A stretch of DNA of 64,000 nt from Thecaphora thlaspeos (lineage: Eukaryota > Basidiomycota > Ustilaginomycetes > Urocystidales > Glomosporiaceae), in assembly GCA_900291925.1 (NCBI GenBank), contig UWYS01000009.1:372001-436000 (forward strand). Reading direction: 5' to 3'. Under the pieces are notes generated by a model. The model was not told the DNA's origin, did not search any database, and was given only the letters and a program-made list of their open reading frames with translations. A program made the position numbers and the translations under genes. Below are positions 18,101-29,100 of the stretch, one piece after another. Each line of letters opens with the position of its first letter. Within the stretch, counting starts at the first letter, position 1.

Positions 18101-21100
18101 ATCGCGAGAGGAGCCGACGCCGCCCGCGGCTGGCACGGGGGAGCTTCGTTCCGACTCGGGGCTGGCGTGGCCTGGCTGAGCAGCGGCACGCCTCCTCTCA
18201 GCCTCGATCCTCAGCCTGTCGGACTCCATCGCGATGTACTTGGCCTGGACCGCCAGGAAGGTCTGCAGCGTCCGCCAACGATGGGATGATGCAGGCGGGT
18301 TCTGTTTCAGCGGGACCGATCGAAACAGAAGTGAGGGGCGAGGGAGAGAGAGATATATATATAGGTGTCACAAGGTGGACCTGCGCACGCGCGGGGAGAA
18401 GCACACGCCGGGCAAGGAATGCAATCCTCTTTCGAACGCTGTACGCGACCTTTCGCGACTCACCATTTGCGTGTGGAGCTTCAGCCGTTCCGACGTCAGC
18501 GGTTCGCCCTTGCCGAGCTTCTTCGAGGGCCGCGGCAGGAGGCCTGAGTTGCGGCTCTGGGCGCGCTCCGACGACGACAGCGTGTGCCGCTGCGACGAGC
18601 TGCCGTGATGGTTGCTGCTGTGATGGTCGGCGAGGCTGCCCTCGTGCTCCTCGGCGGTGGCCGCCGTCGGGTGCGGCCGGCTGATCTCCTCGGCCTCGAG
18701 CCGCATCGCCTCGTTGAATTCCTTGTCGCTCTCCCGCTCCCAAATGCCTTCGCCGACCACCTGGACGTCGATCATGTCCTCGTCGCGCATCATGCACTCT
18801 AGGCAGACCTCGGGGTCGTTGATGCTGCGTCGGATGCCGTCGGGCCCGATCAGCCCGGACGGCAGACCGTCGGGCCGATTTTGTAGCTCAAAGGGCGGCA
18901 CGAGGCTGCGCTGCGGCATGATGCCCGGGTACTGGCGCGAGCCCTTCTTGGTCATCACAGTCGGCGACGCGAAGACCGGGTAGGGTCCGTTGGAGCCGCC
19001 AGAGACGGCGTTTGCGGCCGCCATCGAAGCACTGAAGGCGCCGACGCTACGCCGCTGCTCCCTCGCCTGGTTTCGCTGCAGCTGCTGGGTGCTGACGACC
19101 GCGTCCGACGCCGCGGCTGCTTGGCCGTCCTTTGCCGCACCGTCATCGGTGTCAAGACCGGCTCCGGATGTACGTCTCGGGCCGCCGCCGCCGCTGCCGG
19201 CAGATGCAAGGCAGAACGAGTCCCTGACGTGCGAGGCCAGTGGCGTCCGAACATCGTCTGCGGAGCCCATAAGGCTGTCCGCCGGGACCAGCTGCAGCGG
19301 CTTCAGCTGGCTGCGCAACGTACCACCCGTCGTTCTGCTCGTCCGTCCCGCCGCCGCCGACTCCTCCTTCCTCTGCTTGCGCTTCATCTGCGTCCGCTCC
19401 CACTCGGCCCGCGCCTCGACTTCGCCATCCGGCGGGGGGCTCGCCTCGCGGGACGGCGCCTCTATGCTAGGAGAGGTGGCCCGCTCCAGCATGGCGACGT
19501 TCGCTGCGGCAGAAGGAGGCGGCTGGGCCAGCGCGGCCATGGGCAGGAGGCTAGCGCTCGATGCACGTCGCTGGCGGTCGACAGGCGTCAAGATAGCGGC
19601 GTTTGTGTCGGGCGCGCTATCGGCCGCCACCGTAGCGGAAGCAGCAGCAGCAGCGGCAGCTCCAGCAGCTCCAGCCTCAATCGCAGCGCCGCCGTTAGCT
19701 TCGCTGGCGCGCCGGCTGGCCTCACTGGCGACCACGACGCCGCCACGGCCTGGCTCACTCATCGACTGCAGATGCGCCAGGCCGGCGGCCTGCTGCGCAG
19801 GGCTGATGTCGGCCAATGGCTTCCGCCGGAAGTCGGACACGGGCTTCTGCGCGGCGGGCGCCACAGGGCCGAAGGCCGAATCTGCGGGTAGCTGCGCGGC
19901 GGCCGCGGCTGCGACGTCTGTGGGGAGCGGCGGTGGGATCACGTTGTTTAGAATGGGACCTTCGACCGTGCTCGCGATCTCTGCCACCGTCGCCCCGCTC
20001 GGCGATGCAGCAGCAGTAGGAGGCGGGCCTGTACGGCTGGGTTCATCAAAGGCGAGGGGGCGCCTCGGCGACTCCATCCAAGCAGTGCTAGCCGATGGCG
20101 CTGCAGTGGCATCGGCAACCGGTAATGCTGTGGCCGTCTGCCCGGCGTCGGACGATGGACCGATCGTGCCTGACGATGGTGACCCACCGGCCGCGAAAGA
20201 GGAGAGCGGGATCGTCAGCATCGAAGGTGGCGGCGCCCGCGCCATGTCGTGCGGCTGCATTTGGATGGGAGGCAGCCTGGTGTTGATCGGCGGTGGTGGA
20301 GGTGCTGGCGTCGCTTTCGCCGGCAGCGGAGGCGACACTTGCTGCTGCCGCTGCTGTTGCTGCTGAGACGAGTCCGTCGACGGGAGCGGGGGCAGCGCCG
20401 ATTTCAACGTCGTCGGGCTATGTCTGTAGGAGTTGCGCAGCGGCAAGGTGCGCATTGCCGGGCTCGAACTGGTGCTGTTGCTGAACGTTGCCTCGCCCCA
20501 GGCGCCCGACGGCAGCGCTCCCGGCAGCGTTCGCTCGTCGGGCGAGGTGCCATAGCCACTGTAATTCGAGCTCGCGCTTTGGAGCCATGGCTGGATGCTG
20601 TCGCGTGCGCTCAGCCTGTCGGTCGGCAGCACCCGAGAGGGGCCCTCGTTGGCCTCATCGAAGTTGTCGTCGGCGCCGCCGCGGCTCGAGGCCCGAGCGT
20701 CGTCGCCGCTGACGAAACCGTCGAGTCCGTTACCGCTCATGGCCGTCTGGAAGGAGAGCGCAGACATCCGCCTCGACTCCTTGGCATTGACGCTGTAATT
20801 TGTGCTGTAGCTGCTGCGGTTGCCGGCACCTTCGGAGATCCAGCCTTCGCCACTCTGAATACTCGCGGCGGTTTCGGGTCGGCTGTCACCGCTCTGTCCG
20901 TCAGCCAGCGATGCGAGAATCGGGTCCGGCTGGTTGTAGGCATCGGCCGACGAAAACGGCCGGTGAACGAGCGGCGCCGGCGCTGACACTGAGTCCGCCA
21001 GGGCAGAGGTCCGCCTCGCCGTTTGCTGTTGGTGCACAAAGTAGTTGACGCTTCCGCTCGCCTTGGGCGTGGTGACGACGGATGAGTCGAATGTGGCGCC

Positions 21101-21931
21101 ATGTGATGGGCTCGAATTGACCGTGCTCGGCGACATCTCGGGCCGCTGCAGGTCGCGCGGCGTCGACGTCTGCGAGACAGCGGAAAACGCACGCTGGCCG
21201 TTTGTGGGCGTGAACTTGGCCCGCTCGACGGACGACCTGCTGCGGGGCGATGGACGCGAGAAGCCGTCGGGAAACTCTGGTTCGAGCGTCGGCGAGCCGG
21301 CCCAGTCGTGCTGGCTTAGAGCGCTGACCGGGATCCCGATAGGCCCGGGGGCGACGGCGGCGGCACCGAAGGAGGATGGCACCTTGGGCGAGGACTGCTT
21401 GGGCGACTGCTGGAGTTGCACCAAGCCCTGCGCCAGAGTGTTGTAATGAGTTGGCATGGGTGGAATGCCGCTGCCGCCGGTGTCGGGCGTCGTCCGTCTC
21501 CCTTTTGTCTGCTGCGACGAAGGAGGGCCAGCTATAGATGCAGAGGTTGATGGTTCTGGAGGAGGGAAAGCGGGAACGGGAGAGAAGCGGGAGACAAAGC
21601 TGGTCAGAACTTTCCTTTGATCTCGATAGGCAACGCAGCACCCGGAGCGCCGGCCGCTGGAAGGGAATGGGGATCGGTCTGGCCGTCTGCACGTACGGAA
21701 TCCTGCTGATCTGCCCTTCGAATCGGCGCGCGGGCCGCCCTGGATCGACCCGTTGGCCGCAGCAGTGCCGCCCAGGTAGGTCGAGGCGGTCGCCGACGAG
21801 GACGAGGGCTGCTTGAGGTCAAAGTCGCCGTCAAACTCGAACTTGGCCCAGGTAGGCCGGCGATCGAGGTCCCCCTTCTCGTCGGACTTGCCGGTCCGCT
21901 GTGGCGAAGCGGCAGTAGTGGTGCCGTTCAT
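15137..21931 (-). CDS. Very large disordered fungal protein with a conserved cysteine motif, three exons
   Basis: Joined from 21931-21697, 21555-18464 and 18262-15137, giving 2150 residues. Intron 1 (141 nt) has donor GTACGT and acceptor CCTCCAG. Intron 2 (201 nt) has donor GTGAGT and acceptor ACGCTGCAG, and joins LKLHTQM to TFLAVQAKYIAMES, a continuous charged helix. Most of the chain is Ser/Pro/Gly/Gln-rich and disordered, with many Ser-Pro and Ser-Arg sites. The ordered core is about residues 970-1140. It contains DPEVCLECMMRDEDMIDVQ, then an acidic helical stretch (GIWERESDKEFNEAMR) and the helix across intron 2. I believe this core recurs in uncharacterised fungal proteins, but I cannot give it a name or function. 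The cysteine pair could bind metal. Near the middle of exon 3 a basic stretch (FKRKKKGFRGFFSKLTG) could contact membrane. Confidence 0.75.
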
Positions 21932-22485
21932 GGCAACGGATGAGTGGACAGCGGCTGCGCTCCCTGGGTCGTCCGGCCTTCGCGGACGGTTGGAGGGTGA
22001 TGCTGGAGCAAGCTGTAGAGCTCTGTGACAAGAGTGTTCCTGCGAACGCGAGCCTGCTTGCTACCGACGACTGCTGGCCTAAAGGCTCGAGATCAGCTGA
22101 CTGGTAGCAACGCTATACTAGGCGTAACTGCACCCGATCCGACAAAGAGGCAAAGCGAGCAGAAGTGGAACAATCACCTCGGCGTGCTACTGCAGCAGTG
22201 TCAGAGGGCTGGGTGGGGTGCAATGGTGGCGGCGATGAGGAGGAGGAGATGAGGTCCCATGCAGCGGGCGGCGCCTAGGCTGCGGTCCAAGAGGCGGTTG
22301 GCAGGTGCGTCCGATGACGAAAACCAAGGAAGGAGAGAGAGGAGCTGGAAAGAGTTGCGAAGGTCGGAGAGAAATGAGAGAGAGCGGGAGAGCGAGAAAG
22401 ACAAAGGCGGCCGGATATCTGCTTCTTCTGCCGCGAGAAGTGAGAGCTGGCGTAGCGGAGCAGTCGAGTAGAGTCGAGTAGTGCA

Positions 22486-22520
22486 GTGTAGCGTAGTGTA
22501 GTGTAGTGTAGTGTAGTGTA
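22486..22520. repeat. GTGTA pentanucleotide array
   Basis: About seven consecutive 5-bp units (GTGTA, with one GCGTA variant) lie in the upstream region of the giant disordered protein. Imperfect related units (GAGTA, GTGCA) precede them from about 22465. Confidence 0.9.
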
Positions 22521-23173
22521 GGAGCTGGTAGGCTGCAGGTCGGTGTGAAAAAAAGGAGGGATTCTGTCGCCGCACGGAGGCAAGGATGCAGGGTGCCACT
22601 GAGCGATCGAGGCCAGGCGGAGGGGAGGGTTGCCGCGCACCGGTGCACGCTTCGATTACTACTTTAGTGCTTCGGGCACGGACGGTGGGAGGACTGCTGC
22701 ACCGACGAGAAGAGGAAGCCGGCGCGAAGGATAGGAGACGAACAACGACAGGCGAGCTGGCGGTTCGGCGGTTCGGCGGTCCGGCGACGTCGACGTCGAC
22801 GTCGATTGCAAGGCCAAGGGAGGATGTAGGAGTTGTACTGTAGCAAGGTAGGCGCTGGGGGAACGAGACGTGGGGGGAGTCAAAGTTGGGCGTTGGGTGA
22901 TGGTGGTGTTGGGCAAGCAGCCGTGGAAAAATGCATCTCATCCAAGGGGAACGACACACGCACGCACAGCCAGAGACGAGTGAGCCGTTATCGGCTCGAC
23001 GGCCGCCTGCAACGCAGACAAGGCCCGGCGCAACGCACGCGCCACCCTTTTCGCAGAACTTGACCCGCCTCGGGCGCTGCGCCTTGCTCGCACGCTTGCT
23101 TGCTCGTCTGCCTCCCGATGCCCCACTCGACGCCGAGCTGACTAACCTGTCAAAATTGCAACCCGCCCCTTTT

Positions 23174-23185
23174 CCCCCCCCCCCC
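23174..23185. repeat. Mononucleotide C run
   Basis: Twelve consecutive C, preceded by TTTT, in the gap between the secreted barrel protein and the giant disordered protein. It is likely polymorphic and error-prone in sequencing. Confidence 0.9.
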
Positions 23186-23795
23186 TCGTCGCCCTGCTTC
23201 CGCCGCCTCTTGTCAGCGCGTCTCGTCTCCCGCAAACGCCATCAACGCCAGGCTGGGCTCGCATCGCGTCGCTCCCTGTTGCACAAGCACCCACACGCAC
23301 AAAGACAGACAGACGCTCCCTTTCGCCAGGTGCGTCCAGGGCCCGACCGTAGCATCGAGGCGACGTTGAAGCAAACGGGGGAGAGGGGGTTAGGAGTGTG
23401 GTCCCGCACATCCATAGAACTGTGGGCAAGGGGGGAGCGGGAAACGCGCAAGAGAGAAGGGCTACAGGAGCCAGACTGATACAAACAAGATAAGAACAGT
23501 TGTAAGACAGCGCTAGAGACAAGAGCTTGCTAGATGGTGATACAGCAGGGCCGCATCTGCGAGAGACCTCCAGGGTCATCGTCAGCAGCGTGCACGCCAG
23601 AGACCTAAGAGCGGTCAAAAAGGCGGGGCAGCGCAGGGCAGAGCAGAGCGACGTCTAGCCAGAGACGCCGCCTCGTCACGCCGAGCGACGGGCCGAACTC
23701 AGGAAGACCGGCTCGACCAGCGAGCATCGTCTGGCCCCCTAGGTCGACACCGTCAATGGAGAGAGGAGCGCGGGTGCAACAGAGCGTCGCGTCCA

Positions 23796-24851
23796 TCAAG
23801 GGGCAGAGCCGACCCACTCCCACGTCATGCCAGACAGGCGTCCGACCGAGGGGTCGGCCAGATCCTGGAAGGCGGTAGGCGAAAAGTCGAGATCGTACAT
23901 GGCGCAGCCGACGCACCGGTCGACGACGGTGATGGTGGTGCTCTTGCCCTGGTACGTCGCCTTGATCTTGTGTCCGCACGCCGGGTTCTCGTTGGGGTTG
24001 GCCGCGCCAAACGAGTCGTACAGGCTCGCCGAGATCGCGGCGATGCGGTCAGAGTCGCTGTTGGTCTTGCCACACGCGCCGAGTCCGGTGGCGTAGTAGG
24101 TGCCCTCGCCGGTGTGGCCACCTCCGCTCGACGACAAAGACGAAGACGTGGACGAGGACGAGGTGGAGGCGGAAGACGAGGCGCTATGGGCGCTGCTGAC
24201 CGACGACGAAGAGTGGCTCTGGCTGGCGGAGTGCTCGATGCTTTGCTTCGAGGATCTCTGCTTGCCGGTGTCCTGCTCGGCCTTGTATGCGCTCGTGCCC
24301 TTGGTGGCCTGCTTCGGGCTTGCCTTGGTCTCCTCTTCCGGCGAAATCGATTCTTCTTCCTCGTCGCACTCGTCGTCGTCGTTGCTGCTGGTGGTGTCGT
24401 TTCTCTTGGTGTTGCTGTCGGCGGTCCACTCCTTGTTCTTAGAGGCGGCAGTAACTTCGGTGGTCGGAGTCGAAGCCGGCTTCGACTCCGACGACCCCTG
24501 GCCAGAGGAGCCGCTGTGGCTGCCGGCGTGGTACTCGTCGTACATCTGTGGCGTCTTGCCGGCCTTGAGCTGCTCCATAGCGGCCTGCTGCCATTCGGTG
24601 TTCTTGGCGGCAAAGTCGGCGGCAACCTTGTTGAGGTCCTCCTGGGACTGGCGACGGGCGGCGGTGCTCTTGCGACGGTGGAAGCGCGCGGCGCCGGGCA
24701 TCTTGATGGCGCGGCTAGTGTAGTCGCGCCTGTCTATAACGGCGCTATAGGCCCGGGCCATGGCGTTCTGGCTAGCCTCAACGGAGGCGAAGCTGATCGC
24801 CATCGAGAGGGCCACAGTAATGGCGACGAAGAAGAGGCGCTGAGGAGTCAT
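23796..24851 (-). CDS. Secreted double-psi beta-barrel (RlpA/barwin-like) protein
   Basis: 351 residues from the ATG at 24851, chosen because a clean signal peptide follows at once (MTPQRLFFVAITVALSMA, cleavage near SVEA-SQ). Basic pairs soon after (DRRDY, FHRRK, AARRQ) could be processed by Kex2. The middle is a Ser/Lys/Glu-rich linker with a long serine run. Residues about 245-351 form a double-psi beta-barrel: GEGTYYATGLGACG, ENPACGHKI, ITVVDRCVGCAMYDLDFSP and the closing GMTWEWV. The four Cys of the fold are present. Fungal proteins of this type are secreted or wall-associated, and some inhibit plant proteases or bind wall polysaccharide. The expansin catalytic Asp cannot be judged here. 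The long disordered spacer between signal peptide and barrel is typical of fungal RlpA-like proteins. Confidence 0.88.
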   Translation of the reverse strand: MTPQRLFFVAITVALSMAISFASVEASQNAMARAYSAVIDRRDYTSRAIKMPGAARFHRRKSTAARRQSQEDLNKVAADFAAKNTEWQQAAMEQLKAGKTPQMYDEYHAGSHSGSSGQGSSESKPASTPTTEVTAASKNKEWTADSNTKRNDTTSSNDDDECDEEEESISPEEETKASPKQATKGTSAYKAEQDTGKQRSSKQSIEHSASQSHSSSSVSSAHSASSSASTSSSSTSSSLSSSGGGHTGEGTYYATGLGACGKTNSDSDRIAAISASLYDSFGAANPNENPACGHKIKATYQGKSTTITVVDRCVGCAMYDLDFSPTAFQDLADPSVGRLSGMTWEWVGSAP

Positions 24852-26118
24852 CTTGGCGTGGCGAGGAGGAAATTTAGGAGATTGAAGGGGTAGAGGAGTG
24901 GACGCGAAGGATGCGGAAGAGCAGAGCGCGTCGATCGTGCGGCAGAGTATCAAACTCGGTGCAAAGGTGGTGTTGGTCGCGTAGCTAAAAAGGGGGATGC
25001 TGAAGACGCGAAAGAGTATGACAGTCAAGACCTCGGGGATACGATCAACGTTCCGAAAGATCTAAATGCAGCGGCGGTCCGAACCGGGGGGTGGGGACAA
25101 GGCAGGGGCGAGAAGAGTGGCGAGGAGAGGGGACCGGATGAGGGGCTTGTCAAAAGCGACCGTGGATAGGGTTGCGGACGAATGGGACGGAAGTGAGAGG
25201 AGAGAGGAGCGAAGAGCGAAAGTAAGAAGGAAGAGGAGAAGGATGGACGAAGAGGGCAGAGTTTGGGGTGAGGAAGAGAAGGGAAGGGAAGGGCGGAAAG
25301 GAGGACGGAGGGGCTGACCCTCTTTTATCCTGGGCCTGCCGCGCGCGCGCGCCCCCCGAGCTCCCAGGGCCCTTGGCGCTCTGCCTGGCCTGCGCTCTCA
25401 ATTTCCTGCCTGCCTCTCCGCTGCCTGCGCCCGTCCAGCTGAAAAGGGCAGGTCAGGCTAGGTAGGCTTGGCCGGCAGGGCCAAGAGCTGCGGTGTGCAG
25501 CTGTCTCACCGCCGAGCTGCACGCTGCAAAATCGCCGGCCCCGAGGCCTGTCCGCTCGCCTGCCGCTGGGCAGGGCCTCTGCCTCGCTACTTATCACCCA
25601 CGCTAAGCGCTAGACCTTCTGGTCACACCAACTAGCTCTGCTCCAGGACGGCTCAGGCTCGGCCTTCTGCGCTACAAGCGCGATCGCAACGGATGGTACG
25701 GAGCACGTTCAGGCGGACAGGCAGGCAGATGGACGCACGGACCTATCGCTTCAGTTGCCTATGAGGGTGGAATACTGTACAGTGTGTTGACTAAATGCTA
25801 GAAATGATGATCGAGGCGCGTTGGACAGAGCAAGTGAAGGTATCGTTCTTTTGAGGCGGTCGCGGGCTGGTCAATCCAAGGTCAGTATTTATGTGGGTGA
25901 GGCACTGGACTTGGAGACAGACACCGGACATTGCGAGCAGAGGATCTTGAAGCCAGGATGGCCTGTGTGTGCTGGAAGCAGGCCGCATACAGGTTATGTG
26001 CATGCGTGGCGTGTACTGTATGCGCGTGCGCGCGCGCGCATGTGGGTGTGTGTGTGTGTGTGCTGGGGGTTCTCCTGGCCGGTGGGGCCGCTGCGGCGAC
26101 GGGCCCATTGAACCCCGC
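24852..26118. other. Intergenic region
   Basis: 1.27 kb between the kinase stop and the start of the secreted protein, both minus strand. The half near 25000-25330 is purine-rich on the plus strand (pyrimidine-rich leader on the minus strand). Near 25773-25783 is a perfect TACTGTACAGT-type palindrome like those in the other gene-poor regions. At 26017-26063 is an alternating purine-pyrimidine tract. No gene is visible. Confidence 0.6.
26017..26063. repeat. Alternating purine-pyrimidine tract (GC/GT)n
   Basis: 26017-26044 alternates purine and pyrimidine without a break (TG, CG and GC steps). One G breaks the alternation, and a GT run continues to about 26062. This composition favours left-handed DNA. 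It lies about 60 bp past the kinase stop codon, in the likely 3' UTR or terminator region. Confidence 0.85.
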
Positions 26119-29100
26119 TCACGGCAGCCCGTCGAACTTGACGGCGCGCGAGAGGCCCAGGCTGAGCACGTCCAGCCATCGGCCGAGCTCGTCGACCGTC
26201 CGGGCGAGCTCGGCGTGTACGTCGTCTTTGGTCCCCAGCGCGGCAAAGTCTAGCGGCCGGATCGGCGGTCCTGGCGGTAGCTCGCGGGAGTTGGGGTTCC
26301 AGGCCGTCCCCGACGCGGACGCGGACGATGCTACGGCCGTGGTACGGTCGATGATCGAGTGGTGGTCTCCCGAGCCGTTGCTTCTCGAATGCATGGCCAG
26401 CGAGATGCCCGGTCCGTCGAAGCCGCCGCCGCCGCCGCCGCCCGACGCGAGTCCACCATCCCAGTCGCCGCCGCGCAGCTTGCGCAGCCGTCCGTAAGCG
26501 CTGGTGTCGGGGCCGCCCTCCCACAGGCTTTGCAGGTTGCGTCCGTGAATGGGGTGCGAGCTCGGCAGGGTGGGGTCGCTGCCGCCGTGCGAGTGACGCT
26601 GGTGTGCCATCAGTGCACGCGCCGCGTTGCCGTGAACGCCCGGGTAGCGCTGCTGGCCGAGCGAGATGCCGGAGCGCAGTCCCGCCGAGATGGCCGCAGA
26701 TGGCGACGGAATCACTACGCCAGGCCGATTGATGGACGAGACAGCGGTGGAAGTGGAGCCAGGCGGCGTCGCTGCGGCGGGTGGCGGCGGGATCAGGAGC
26801 GGCGACGGCCTCTCTGCCGTCTGGGGCCTTGCCGTGGGGGTGGCCACCCCGGGCGGCGTCGGCTGCGCGAACGGGCTCGATCGGCCGTCGTCGAGCGCCG
26901 CAAGGTCATCGTCGTCGTTCCACCGATCTGTGCCGTACACCTTCATCGGGGGAGCGGCATCGCTCGGCGGCGGCGGCGTCTGTGCTTGCAGCTGCATCTG
27001 CAACTGCGGCTGAGGGTACGCCGAATGGACCGCTACGCCGCTCCCGCCACCGGCTCCGAAGCGGAATGGAGTGGCACCAGTCCCTACAAAGCTGGCCTTG
27101 TCCTGAAGGGCGGCCGCCGCGGCTTTCGTCGATGCCATCGCGGCTGCGGCAGAGGAGGCTGGGCTCTCCTGCTTCGGCGTCTCCTGCAGGTTGGCGGCGG
27201 CGGGCGCCTTGGCCTGCTTCAGCGTCGCAATCTGCGATGACGGCTCGATGGACGGGGCTGGTCTCGGGACGGAAGGTGCCGGCGCCGGCATGGTGCGTGT
27301 CGACTGCATGGCGCCCGGGTTGCCGTTGTAGCTGGGCTCCGCCTCGAAGAGCCGGAGCAACGGGTGGTCGCGGATGGGCTGCGGTAGCACCTCGTCGTCG
27401 TCGCCACCGTCAACGTCCTCGTCCTCCCGACGGTCGCACGCCGAGCGCCAGGTGTTGAATTCCCATGTGTCGCCGTTCTCGTGTCCGTCAAAGGCAAACG
27501 AGTCGCGGTTGCCGGCGTCACCCCAGTCAGCCGTTTCGGCACCGATCAGGCTCATGCGCATGCCGCCTGCCTTGGTCCAGGCATTGTACTGCTGGATCAG
27601 CTCCTTGAGCACGGTGACTGGCTGTTTTGCGCTCGCTTTCATCCACTTGTGCTTGGTCAGCTCCTCGGAGGTGGGCCGCTGTGTGCAGGGCAGCGCAGAA
27701 AGGCGAGCAGGGGATAGTGGGCGGAGGGTAAGAGAGGACGAAAATATCGGGTCAGCGGATGACAAAGGACGAGGCAGGGCGAATCGTGCGTACAACAGGT
27801 AGCAGCAACAGTTACGACAGTGCGGGCCCCGGGTGGTGCTTCGTGTGATCGATCGGCCGGACACCCACCTCTCTCGGCTCCTCGTTGAGGCAGCAGGCGA
27901 CAAAGTCGCGCATGGCGGGCGAGAAGTCGCCCTCGGTGGGCAGGCGGGGCGGCTTGCTCTTTGGGATCAGCATGATGACGCGCATCTGCTCGATGTCAGA
28001 GAGGGGCGGGTTGCCGGTCACCATCTCGTAGATGGTGATGCCGAGGCTCCAGACATCGGCTTTCTGGTCGTACGTCTTGCCCTCGGTGATTACCTCGGGC
28101 GCCATCCAGTACGGCGTGCCCACAAACGTCGAGCGCTTGCTGTGCGCGCTGAGAGACGTTGCTACGCCAAAATCGCACAACAGGATCCGGCCGGCGTTGG
28201 TCAGCAGGATGTTGGCCGCCTTGATGTCGCGATGGATGATGCCGGACTTGTGCAGGTATGCCAACGCGACGAGCGTCTCGCGGACAATCAGCGTGCAGAA
28301 CCTCTCCGCCACGGGACCAGCCTTCATAAGCGTCCGCACGCTGCCGCCTTCGGCGAAATCCATAACGATCCAAAGCTCCGGGCCCTTGAGCCAGCAGCCC
28401 CAGTAACGGACGACGTTCTTGCGGTCAGCCTCGCGCAGTTGACTCAGCAGGGCAACCTCGCGCTGGATGTCACTGACATCGTCGTCGGGCGTGTCGAGAT
28501 TGACGACCTTGAGTGCGACGGCTGCACCCGAGGCGACGTGGACGCCACGGTAGACGGCCCCAAAGGCGCCGCGCCCGACAAGCTCGAGGCGTCGATAGGC
28601 CTGGTTGACGGGCGGCGAACTTCGTCCCGACGACTTCTTGCCTCGGTTCGGCCCGTTGCCGCCACCGCCGCTCCCACCGCCAACGCCACCACCTCCTCCG
28701 CCCGACCCCCCTACCCCTCCTCTGGCTCCCGATCCTCCGCCGGATGCATAGCTTCTCCCATCCCCTCCTCTCTCTCCGCCGCCCCCTCCGAGGCCGTTAG
28801 ATCCCGCCCCTCCGCCATTGGAGGCCGCATTCCTTGATCCGTTGGCGACAGAGCGTCCAGCGACGACCCCATCCTGGCCGCCTCGGGCCTGGTTGCTCGA
28901 GTCTCGGCTATGGCCGTGCGCGGCAGTCGCGTGTGCGGCCTCCGGCAAGGACGGCCCCTGAGCTTGTTTGGGCTGCTGCTGCTGTTGTTGATGTTGCTGC
29001 TGCTGCTGCTGCTGAGCTGCTGCATCCTTGAGGAGGGCGGGGTTCAAAAGGTCGATGAGGGCGGCGTAGGACTTCTTGGCCAAGCTCATGCGCCTTCCGG

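Larger units (their letters stand above)
21932..23795. other. Intergenic region with simple repeats
   Basis: 1.86 kb between two minus-strand genes. It contains a GTGTA pentanucleotide array (22486-22520), a 12-nt C run (23174-23185) and a CGTCGA-rich patch near 22790. A long frame on the minus strand (22201-23235) is made of simple-sequence translation (Leu-His-Tyr-Thr-Thr repeats) and is not accepted as a gene. The part nearest 22000 is presumably the promoter of the large disordered protein. Confidence 0.6.

Noticed and set aside
18990..20366. 458-codon frame antisense to the giant disordered protein
   Set aside because: Ala/Ser-rich mirror of low-complexity coding DNA.
22486..22520. GTGTA array as a telomere-like repeat
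   Set aside because: The unit does not match the TTAGGG type usual in basidiomycetes and the array is short and internal.
22201..23235. 344-codon minus-strand frame in the gap upstream of the secreted protein
   Set aside because: Large parts translate simple repeats (Leu-His-Tyr-Thr-Thr) and homopolymers, with no domain or homology signal.
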